The notes beneath the pieces are model-generated. The model had not been told where the DNA came from. It saw only the letters and a list, made by a program, of their open reading frames with translations, and ran no database searches. The position numbers and the translations under genes are program-made. A stretch of DNA of 62,389 bases, taken from NCBI GenBank assembly GCA_027491555.1, contig JAOZGN010000021.1, positions 1-62,389 of the forward strand. Reading direction: 5' to 3'. Positions 1 to 6,752 of the stretch are shown one piece after another (the stretch's first letter is position 1; every line of letters begins with the position of its first letter). The DNA is from Thermoproteota archaeon. Lineage in GTDB: Archaea; Thermoproteota; Korarchaeia; Korarchaeales; Korarchaeaceae.

Positions 1-1
1 C

Positions 2-679
2 GGGCTGATACCGCACTTCTACGCCGGCGAGATGAGGGGGAGCGTCGTCGTTGACGGGGTGGATACCAGGGAGGCTCCGGTGTCCGAGCTGGCCAAGAGG
101 GTGGGCCTGGTCTTCCAGAACCCCGAGCGGATGTTCTTCTCGGAGACCGTGCTGGAGGAATTGATGTTCGGGCCTCTGAACTTGGGGATGAGCGTTGAGG
201 ACGCCAGAAGAAGGGCGCTGGAGGTCGCGGAGGAGATGAGGCTGACCGATCTGTTGGAAAGATCTCCCTGGTCACTCAGCGGAGGGGAGATGAAGAGAGT
301 GTCGATAGCGTCCGTACTCACGATGGATCCGCCGTACATCGCGCTGGACGAGCCGACAGTTGGTCAAGACTCGAAAAACAAGGAGGACATTGCTGCCCTC
401 ATCAGGAGGGTGAAGGAAGAGTCGAGGGCGGTCATCGTGGTGACCCACGACCTCGAGTGGGTTGTCGACGTGGAGCCGGACAGGGTGATCGTCATGGTCG
501 ACGGGGTCATCGTCGCGGAGGGCGGGGGCAGGGACGTCTTAGTCGATGTGGAAAAGTTGAGGAGGTCTGGGTTCTCCCCGCCGATCTGCGTCAGGGTGTC
601 GAAGGGCCTCGGTGTCGGACCCAGGCTAACGCCGAGAGAGGTCGTAGATGCAATCCTCGTTAGGGGGGGCTCCGAGTGA
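2..679 (+). CDS. ECF transporter ATPase (EcfA/CbiO family), 5' truncated
   Basis: The frame is open from the window edge, so the N-terminus and the Walker A loop lie outside. The visible 225 residues hold the Q-loop (FQNPERMFF), the ABC signature (LSGGEMKR), Walker B (YIALDEPTVGQD) and the switch histidine (VVTHDLE). These define the energizing ATPase of an energy-coupling-factor vitamin or metal importer, working at the inner face of the membrane. The stop overlaps the GTG of the EcfT gene by 4 bases, so the two are translationally coupled. Substrate unknown: no S component is visible. It could be the second half of a fused double ATPase; the missing end would decide. Confidence 0.93.
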   Translation, partial: GLIPHFYAGEMRGSVVVDGVDTREAPVSELAKRVGLVFQNPERMFFSETVLEELMFGPLNLGMSVEDARRRALEVAEEMRLTDLLERSPWSLSGGEMKRVSIASVLTMDPPYIALDEPTVGQDSKNKEDIAALIRRVKEESRAVIVVTHDLEWVVDVEPDRVIVMVDGVIVAEGGGRDVLVDVEKLRRSGFSPPICVRVSKGLGVGPRLTPREVVDAILVRGGSE

Positions 680-1395
680 TCCCGGTGGGCGGCGCCTTCA
701 GACCCGACGGGGGGCCTCTCCGCTGCGCGCTCTGTCAAGCACATCCGGCCTCCAAACTCGTCTGGATGATATCCTTCTCGTCTCTCCCCCTCATCGTATC
801 AAGCCCCGTGGGGCAGGCCGCTCTGCTCTTGCTAGTGACGCTCACGTCTGCCTTGGGCGGTGTGGGGATCCGGCCACTATCCGCAATCAGGCATTTAGCC
901 ATCCCCATAGGGGTCATAGTGGCGCTGAACTTCGTGTTCACGAGGGATCTTCTGTTCTCCGTGGCTATGGGGCTGAGAATGAGCTCCATGGCCGCGACCG
1001 CCTACCTATTCTTCGCGATAACGGATCCTATGGAGGTGGCCGACCTACTCACGATGGTAGGGGCGCCTCCTCCCGTGGCCCTCGCGGGAATGGTGGCCTT
1101 CAGGTTCGTGCCCGTGATGATTGACGATCTCAGGGGGATCGCTGCCGCCCAGAGAAGCAGGGGGTACAGGTCTGACGTCGGCGGACCCATCGAGAGAATC
1201 CGAAGGCTGGCCCCGATACTAGTCCCCGCGCTGGTAGTGGTGGTGAGGAGAAGCCAGGCTGTCGCTGAGTCCGTTGAATCCAGGGGTTTCGGCCACGGAA
1301 GAAGGTCACTTTACTCCGACTACAGGTTCAGGAGGATCGACCTGGCTCTCCTATCTTGGGCCCTGATACCCTGGGTCGCGCTTTTGATCTTGTGA
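676..1395 (+). CDS. ECF transporter transmembrane component EcfT
   Basis: A 239-residue polytopic membrane protein with hydrophobic spans near residues 32-64, 72-88, 94-115 and at the C-terminus. Two cytoplasmic coupling motifs typical of EcfT are present: AAQRSRG (about 157-163) and AESVESRG (about 197-204), which in the family insert into the two ATPase subunits. It starts at a GTG that overlaps the ATPase stop (GTGA). The first 30 residues are cysteine-containing and poorly conserved in look; a downstream start cannot be excluded. The gene ends directly at the putative replication origin. Confidence 0.9.
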   Translation: MIPVGGAFRPDGGPLRCALCQAHPASKLVWMISFSSLPLIVSSPVGQAALLLLVTLTSALGGVGIRPLSAIRHLAIPIGVIVALNFVFTRDLLFSVAMGLRMSSMAATAYLFFAITDPMEVADLLTMVGAPPPVALAGMVAFRFVPVMIDDLRGIAAAQRSRGYRSDVGGPIERIRRLAPILVPALVVVVRRSQAVAESVESRGFGHGRRSLYSDYRFRRIDLALLSWALIPWVALLIL

Positions 1396-1748
1396 GGGGG
1401 AGACCCCCCTTCCTTTCCACTCCGACATGTGTAATACCGTCAGCAATGCGGCGTTCTGGACTTGAAGGGGGTATGTTTCCACTCCGCCTCCATACTCGTT
1501 TGGAGGTGTCAGAGTGGAAGCCGCGGTCTCCCTCTCCCCTTGTGAAAGCGCTGATATGTTGTGGTTTTCCGCGCAGAAAAAACATGAGGATCATTCTAAG
1601 GGCATCCCTCGCCAAATATGAACTTGCTTAATTAGACCGGGTTTTCCAGTCGAGGCGGAGTGGGAAAAGTCGAGCTCGGATGCTGGGGGTGGGGAATCGG
1701 TTGGCAGCAAGGTACTCACACCTGAATTCGGTTCCTAGTGGCAGGAAC
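1396..1748. other. Candidate chromosomal replication origin beside orc1/cdc6
   Basis: A 353-base stretch without a convincing gene. It carries several copies of a TTTCCACTCC-like box in both orientations, runs of C or G next to them, and an AT-richer segment (about 1570-1640) in an otherwise GC-rich region. In archaea, origins often lie next to orc1/cdc6 and contain origin recognition boxes with a core resembling CCAGTGGAAAC followed by a G-string. Position, repeat core and G-strings all fit. Function is inference; no unwinding or strand-skew evidence can be computed here. The promoter of orc1/cdc6 must also be in this stretch. Confidence 0.6.
1404..1668. repeat. Set of ORB-like boxes
   Basis: TTTCCACTCC occurs at 1414-1423 and again at 1476-1485 (both read GGAGTGGAAA on the minus strand). 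The first is followed, on the minus strand, by GGAAGGGGGG, a good G-string. GAGTGGAA is at 1512-1519 and GGAGTGGGAAAA at 1657-1668 on the plus strand, with GTTTTCCAGT at 1641-1650 facing the latter. The boxes thus face inward on an AT-richer centre, as Orc1-binding sites do in known archaeal origins. The G-string is weak or inverted at the second box, so only the first is a near-consensus match. Confidence 0.55.
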
Positions 1749-2894
1749 ATGAGGATAATCCTCGATAGAAGGGTTTTGTCCGATGCCTACGTCCCTGAAA
1801 CCCTGCCGGGCAGGGACGAGCAGATCCTCATGTTTGAGGAGCACCTCGAGCCCCTTCTGTTCAATGAGCCCCCGTCCCACCTGGCTTTCACCGGCATGGC
1901 CGGGACAGGTAAGACAGCGGTGGCCAAGCACGTCCTGAGGCACAAGACCGAGGAACTCCGAGGCGCTCCGGTTCGCTTCATCTACATCAACTGCTCTCAG
2001 GCCAACACCTCCTACCGAGTCATGTATCAGCTAAACAGGGCTTTTGGTATTCTGATTCCTCCAAGCGGATACCCATACGACGTCCTCGAGGACAACTTCA
2101 GGAAGGCGTTCTTGGAGGCCGATGTGAGGCTATTCCTGGTCCTGGACGAGGTTGACCTGTTGGTTAAGAGAGACGGCGGGAGGCTCCTCTACTCCCTCAC
2201 CAGGATGAACTACGATCTAGACCTCAGGAGGAACTCCGTCACGGTACTCGGGATATCTAACACCCTTAACTTCCTCGACAGGCTCGACAGGAGGGTCCTC
2301 AGCTCTTACAACCCGGACAGGATATTCTTCCAGCCGTACGCCGCTGACGAGCTCTACAACATCCTCCTCCAGAGGGCGAGGCTCGGCCTGAGACCGGGCT
2401 CCTGGGAAGACGCGGCCCTCAGGAGGATAGCCGCTAAGGTGGCGAGGGAAGGCGGTGACGCCAGGAGGGCAATAGACCTCCTCCGCGTGGCGGCTACTCT
2501 CGCAGAGAAGGATAGGTCCGGAAAGCTGACTGAGGAGCACGTGGAACAGGCGGAAATCCGCGTGGACGAGAGCGAAGTCCAGGTGGCCATAAGGACCCTA
2601 CCGTTCCATCACCTCCTGGTCCTCAAGGCAGCCGTAGACCTCCTGCTGGCGGGAGATCCGAGGCCCGGCACGGGGAAGATCTACGAGAGATACGAGAGGT
2701 ACGCTAGAAGGTTCCTCGTGAGTCCGCTCACGATGAGGAGGGTGAGCGCGATCCTGAGGGAGCTCGAATCCCAGGGGATCCTTGAGATAGAGATGAGCTA
2801 CGGTGGGGCAAGGGGGAACACAAAAGTCGTCAGGGGGACGGCTCTACCACCTCTCCGCCTCAAGGAGATCCTGAACGAGGTCACGCGGGTGTAG
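1749..2894 (+). CDS. cdc6: Origin recognition / helicase loader protein Orc1/Cdc6
   Basis: An AAA+ ATPase that binds origin boxes and loads the MCM helicase. In the 381-residue protein, Walker A is GMAGTGKTAVAK (about 49-60), Walker B LFLVLDEVD (about 128-136), sensor 1 includes ISNTLNF (about 169-175), and sensor 2 is GGDARRAIDLL; a winged-helix DNA-binding domain fills about 290-381. The ATG at 1749 is preferred because family members begin close to the RRVLSDAYVP segment; the frame stays open upstream to 1680. The gene faces the DP1 gene and overlaps its 3' end by 14 bases. Location next to repeat boxes supports an origin-linked copy. Confidence 0.95.
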   Translation: MRIILDRRVLSDAYVPETLPGRDEQILMFEEHLEPLLFNEPPSHLAFTGMAGTGKTAVAKHVLRHKTEELRGAPVRFIYINCSQANTSYRVMYQLNRAFGILIPPSGYPYDVLEDNFRKAFLEADVRLFLVLDEVDLLVKRDGGRLLYSLTRMNYDLDLRRNSVTVLGISNTLNFLDRLDRRVLSSYNPDRIFFQPYAADELYNILLQRARLGLRPGSWEDAALRRIAAKVAREGGDARRAIDLLRVAATLAEKDRSGKLTEEHVEQAEIRVDESEVQVAIRTLPFHHLLVLKAAVDLLLAGDPRPGTGKIYERYERYARRFLVSPLTMRRVSAILRELESQGILEIEMSYGGARGNTKVVRGTALPPLRLKEILNEVTRV

Positions 2895-4482
2895 CCGCTC
2901 TGAGGTCCAGTGGCCTCGCGCTGAGGTCGTAGAGGGAGAGGACTGGGAAGATCCCTGGGGTCGCCGTTATCCCCATTTTCTTTATGTATGGCGTCTCGGC
3001 CTGAAACGTCCCCGAGTTTATCAGTCTGACGTTCTTGTACGCCCCAACTCCGAACACGTGGACGTGCCCCATGTGGACAACCTCTGGCACCTCCTCGATC
3101 ACCAGCCAGTCCCTGGATTCCGGCGCAATGGGGTGTTCTCCATACATCGGCGCCAGATGCCTCGCCTTGAGGAGCTGCATCATCGCCACGACGACGCTCC
3201 TTCCGGTGGGGGGCTGCAGGCCCGGGACGTACTTGAATACCGTGTTGAGGCTCCTCCCGTGGTACATTAGAATCCTAACCCCCTCTACGTTGACAACGGC
3301 CGGATTCCCGATCGCCAAGAACTCGTCGATCGAATCCTCTAAGGGCCTCAAGAACTTCTCGGGCACCCTAGGCTGGGGCTCGGCCTGCCTAACCGGCTCG
3401 TGGTTGCCGGGAATGTACACGACCCGCATGTGACTCGGGAGCATCGAGAGGAGACTGGCCGCCTCCTCGTACTGCCCGTAGATATCATTGATCTCGAGCT
3501 CGTCCTCCTGGCCCGGGTAGATACCTACCCCGTCCACGAGATCCCCGCATATCAGGAGATACTCGACGTCCCTGGCGTCATCACTCTTGAGCCAGTCGAC
3601 GAACCTCTTCCAGAGATCTTCGAGGAAGTATCTGCTCCCGATGTGAACGTCCGAGATGAGCACGGCTCTCTTGCGGACTCTAGACCTGTTGGGCGTGAAC
3701 CCCCTGGGAATGTCTGGGTGGTGGATGGCGTCCGGTCGAATGGTCCCCCTTCTGGGGTCCACCTCCCCGCTCACTACTATCATCTGATCCATTATCACCG
3801 ACTCTGCCGCTCGGTAGAGGTCCGCTTCCTCCTTGGGGATGAAGACCCTGATCTGATCGCTCTCGTCCTCTAAAACAAGGACAAAGCCCCCCTTCGTTGA
3901 TCGCTTCTCTGACACCAGTCCCGCGACGTGCGCCCTTGAGAGCCTTCCCATCCTGAGGCGGACCTGGGAGGGCGTGTAGAGGTCACTTTGGAACCTTTTT
4001 CTGACGATCCCGAGGAGTCTCCTGAATCTGTCTTGGAAGTACTCAACGAACTCTTCGGGAACCCCTCTCCTGACGGAGAGGACAGGGTCGAGCTCGACTC
4101 TGACCCACTTGCCGCCTTGTGCCGAACGTATGGCGACGGCACTCCTTGGTTCATTGAGCTTCTCCCTCTCTCTATAGGCGGTCTCTCTTGCTTCGACAAC
4201 TTCCGCGGACGCACCACCCGATCTTACCTGAGGTTCACCTCTCTTCGTTGCTTTTATGCTGATTAGAATCCTCTTGATGACGTCTTCGTCCAGCACAGGG
4301 GGGAGCTGGTCCTCTTCACCCTCTAGTGCTGTGAGGAGGTCGCGAACGCTGGAAACCTCATTCGTGATTAGCCTCAGCGCCCCAGGCGTGAGGTGATATC
4401 CCATCCCGGCGAGGGCCAAAATCAGGCTCCTAACTCCCTCCTCTTCCCCCTTCCCTTCATTAGGAACGCCGCTCTCCCTCAC
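2881..4482 (-). CDS. dp1: DNA polymerase D small subunit DP1 (3'-5' exonuclease)
   Basis: Proofreading subunit of the archaeal replicative PolD. An N-terminal helical region is followed by an OB-fold segment (about 185-255) and a calcineurin-like phosphoesterase domain (about 275-510) with the metal motifs SDVHIGS, CGDLVDG, PGNHEP, YHGRS and MGHVHVFG, all intact. The 533-residue size is normal. A GTG at 4482 is chosen because it overlaps the stop of the upstream GTPase gene as GTGA; a GTG at 4506 is possible. DP1 next to orc1/cdc6 is a common archaeal arrangement. The large subunit DP2 is not in the window. Confidence 0.95.
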   Translation of the reverse strand: MRESGVPNEGKGEEEGVRSLILALAGMGYHLTPGALRLITNEVSSVRDLLTALEGEEDQLPPVLDEDVIKRILISIKATKRGEPQVRSGGASAEVVEARETAYREREKLNEPRSAVAIRSAQGGKWVRVELDPVLSVRRGVPEEFVEYFQDRFRRLLGIVRKRFQSDLYTPSQVRLRMGRLSRAHVAGLVSEKRSTKGGFVLVLEDESDQIRVFIPKEEADLYRAAESVIMDQMIVVSGEVDPRRGTIRPDAIHHPDIPRGFTPNRSRVRKRAVLISDVHIGSRYFLEDLWKRFVDWLKSDDARDVEYLLICGDLVDGVGIYPGQEDELEINDIYGQYEEAASLLSMLPSHMRVVYIPGNHEPVRQAEPQPRVPEKFLRPLEDSIDEFLAIGNPAVVNVEGVRILMYHGRSLNTVFKYVPGLQPPTGRSVVVAMMQLLKARHLAPMYGEHPIAPESRDWLVIEEVPEVVHMGHVHVFGVGAYKNVRLINSGTFQAETPYIKKMGITATPGIFPVLSLYDLSARPLDLRAATPA

Positions 4483-5249
4483 GTCATGTCTCCGCAAGCG
4501 CACCACACCTCCACTAGCATGTCAAAAAGTTCATCGAGCCCTCTTTCCTCTCTGGCCGAGATTAACGCAACTCGCTGCGCGGTTCTGAACTCCTTGATAG
4601 CCTCAATAAGCTCAGAAAGGGCTTCTGACGCAACCCCACCTCCCTCAAAGGCGGGGCCTTGGATCTCACTTCGCAGCACCGATGTCCAAACCTCCTTGAG
4701 CCGTTCGCCCCCGCCCAGGTCTGCCTTGTTCAGCGCCGGGATAACCCCCACGTCAAGCTTCAGCTCGACGATCTTCGCGAGAAGGGCTGCCGTGAGAAAA
4801 TCCTCAATTAGAACGTCTGGGCTGACCTCGCCCAGAAAGACGGCCGTCGTCCTGGAGAAGTGGGCCGAGATGGCACTCACTATTCTCCGGCCGGACGCCC
4901 TAAGGGCGAAGGCCTCTGCCTGCCCCGGGGTGTCGACGACTATGAAGTCCGCGTCCACAGATCTGAGGCCATTCACCAGCCTCTCGAGGTTCTCCCTTTC
5001 CGCGAGGATATCGATCGCCCTCAGTATGGCGCCGTTTGGACCTAAGCCTTCCCTCTCCATCACGTCGTCGACCGTCACTATTTCCCTGACGTCGTAGGCC
5101 GGTTCGTAGGGGAGCCTCCTAACCCCTGGATCTAGGTTGACAGCGGTGGCCCTGAGCCCCCTCCTCCTCATCCACCTGACTAGGGCGCCGGTCAAGGTGG
5201 TCTTTCCGGTGCCCGCGAGCCCTATCACTAGGGCTACGTCCGTCGTCAT
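4479..5249 (-). CDS. GPN-loop GTPase (XAB1/Gpn family)
   Basis: A 256-residue SIMIBI-class GTPase. The P-loop GLAGTGKTTLTG lies within the first 20 residues, the diagnostic GPN tripeptide is in LGPNGAILRA, the switch motif is VDTPGQAEAF, and guanine specificity comes from LNKADL; ISARE follows. Eukaryotic relatives assist RNA polymerase assembly and nuclear import; the archaeal role is unsettled. The ATG at 5249 overlaps the stop of the phosphohexomutase gene (ATGA) and puts the P-loop at the N-terminus, which decides the start. It sits in a three-gene minus-strand run with DP1. Confidence 0.9.
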   Translation of the reverse strand: MTTDVALVIGLAGTGKTTLTGALVRWMRRRGLRATAVNLDPGVRRLPYEPAYDVREIVTVDDVMEREGLGPNGAILRAIDILAERENLERLVNGLRSVDADFIVVDTPGQAEAFALRASGRRIVSAISAHFSRTTAVFLGEVSPDVLIEDFLTAALLAKIVELKLDVGVIPALNKADLGGGERLKEVWTSVLRSEIQGPAFEGGGVASEALSELIEAIKEFRTAQRVALISAREERGLDELFDMLVEVWCACGDMT

Positions 5250-6589
5250 CCCACCCCCATGTCCCTGAGGGCGGAGATCGCGATCCCCTTCAGCTCGGCC
5301 AGTCCTTCCTCCTTCTCCGACTCCGCGTAGATCCGAATCTTGGGCTCGGTCCCGCTTACCCGTAGGAGAATCCACCCGTCCTCGAGGATGAACTTGACGC
5401 CGTCGAGCCTGCTGACTTCGACGATCTTCCCTCTAAGAGCCTCTTCCACCCTCGAGACCAGGGCTCTGAAGACCTCCTGCCTGTCACCCTCGAAGAGGAA
5501 GCTCGTCCTCACTTGGTGGTACTTGGGCACCGCCTCCAGCGCTTCCTTAAGGGAGCCGAACTCCTCGACAGCTCTGAGGACGAGCGTCGAGGCCATGATC
5601 CCGTCGAAGAATGGCCCCCATTCCGGCACCATGATCTTCCAGGGTTCAGTCACCAGATCTGCCTTCCAACCACCCGATGCCCTCCTGAAGTACTCGCTGT
5701 GCAGGTCCCCCAGCTTCCACTCCACGACCTCTCCGCCCTGGGACTCCACGAGGTCTCGGATCCCCCACCCCATGTCCACGGAGACTATCACCCTCCTGGC
5801 CCGCAGCACCAGCGCGGCCAGTGAGGAGACGGCGTACTGCGGGACGAACTGCCCGAAGCCGTCGACGACCGCCACTCGGTCTGCGTCTCCGTCCCAGGCT
5901 ATCCCCATCTCGGCCTCCAATCGTCTCACGAGGTCCCCGAGTCCTGCCAGGTTCTCACGAGTCGGTTCTGAGGGCCTGCCGGGAAACCTCCCGTCGACCC
6001 AGTCGTTCACAGTCGTGACCTCTGCGCCCATCCTCGATATGACCTCTGGGGCGAGGTCTGAGGCGCACCCGTTTCCTGGGTCCAATACGACCCTCGTGGC
6101 GACCTTGGAACCGGAGATCTTCAGCAGGTCTCGAATGTAGTCGGTTAGCGTGTAGCCTGAGGGCGTGACCTCAGGTCGCCTCTCCGGGAGCCGGGGGCGC
6201 GGGAGCCCGTCGATCTCGGCCTCAATTTTCCTCTCCTCCTCCCGGGTGGCCTCTGCCCCCCTCGGAGATATGGCCTTGAAGCCGTTGAATTCAGGAGGGT
6301 TGTGGCTGGCGGTGACGTATATTCCCGCGATCCTCTGCACCTTGGCCGACCTGCAGGTCACGGGCAGGGGCGCGAGCCCCAGGAGCTTGACGTCCCTCCC
6401 CTCGGACAGCACCCCGCTGACGACAGCCGCAGCCAGGGACGGGCTGCTGAGCCTCCCATCCCAGCCGACGAGGAAGGACTCGCTTTCCATCACTCTTGCG
6501 ACTGCCCTACCAAACCTCAACGCGGAGACTTCGTCGATCTGGACTCCGTATACTCCCCTGACGCCCGCAGTGCCGAACAGTCTCCCCAT
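5246..6589 (-). CDS. Phosphomannomutase / phosphoglucosamine mutase family enzyme
   Basis: Alpha-D-phosphohexomutase, 447 residues, likely moving phosphate between C6 and C1 of mannose, glucose or glucosamine for glycan and nucleotide-sugar synthesis. The phosphoserine loop TASHNP (93-98), metal loop DGDADR (233-238) and C-terminal phosphate-binding loop RVSGTEPKIRIY are all present. The sugar-recognition loop, often GEXSGH, reads TEPWK here, so substrate preference is uncertain. It starts with ATG at 6589 and leads a run with the GPN GTPase and DP1. Confidence 0.9.
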   Translation of the reverse strand: MGRLFGTAGVRGVYGVQIDEVSALRFGRAVARVMESESFLVGWDGRLSSPSLAAAVVSGVLSEGRDVKLLGLAPLPVTCRSAKVQRIAGIYVTASHNPPEFNGFKAISPRGAEATREEERKIEAEIDGLPRPRLPERRPEVTPSGYTLTDYIRDLLKISGSKVATRVVLDPGNGCASDLAPEVISRMGAEVTTVNDWVDGRFPGRPSEPTRENLAGLGDLVRRLEAEMGIAWDGDADRVAVVDGFGQFVPQYAVSSLAALVLRARRVIVSVDMGWGIRDLVESQGGEVVEWKLGDLHSEYFRRASGGWKADLVTEPWKIMVPEWGPFFDGIMASTLVLRAVEEFGSLKEALEAVPKYHQVRTSFLFEGDRQEVFRALVSRVEEALRGKIVEVSRLDGVKFILEDGWILLRVSGTEPKIRIYAESEKEEGLAELKGIAISALRDMGVG

Positions 6590-6636
6590 GCCTCCACCGA
6601 GCGGTTATATACCCGGGGCGTGATAAACGGTTGGGT

Positions 6637-6747
6637 GCCGGGGTACCCTAGCCAGAGGGCCTCCGGCCCGGCGAAGCCAAGGGGCCGGACTCGAGATCCG
6701 GTGGCCTCTCGGAGGCCACGTGGGTTCAAATCCCACCCCCGGCGCCA
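6637..6747 (+). tRNA. tRNA-Ser (CGA) with a likely D-loop intron
   Basis: Acceptor arms GCCGGGG and CCCCGGC, anticodon loop CTCGAGA (anticodon CGA) on a 5-bp stem, a long variable arm (TGGCCTC/GAGGCCA) typical of serine, T-arm GTGGG-TTCAAAT-CCCAC, and encoded CCA. The D region (about 6646-6683) is some 20 bases too long and contains a GGGCC/GGCCC hairpin, so a noncanonical intron in the D-loop is likely; exact splice sites are not resolved. A TATA-like GTTATATACC at 6604-6613 sits about 28 bases upstream. Confidence 0.88.
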
Positions 6748-6752
6748 CTACT

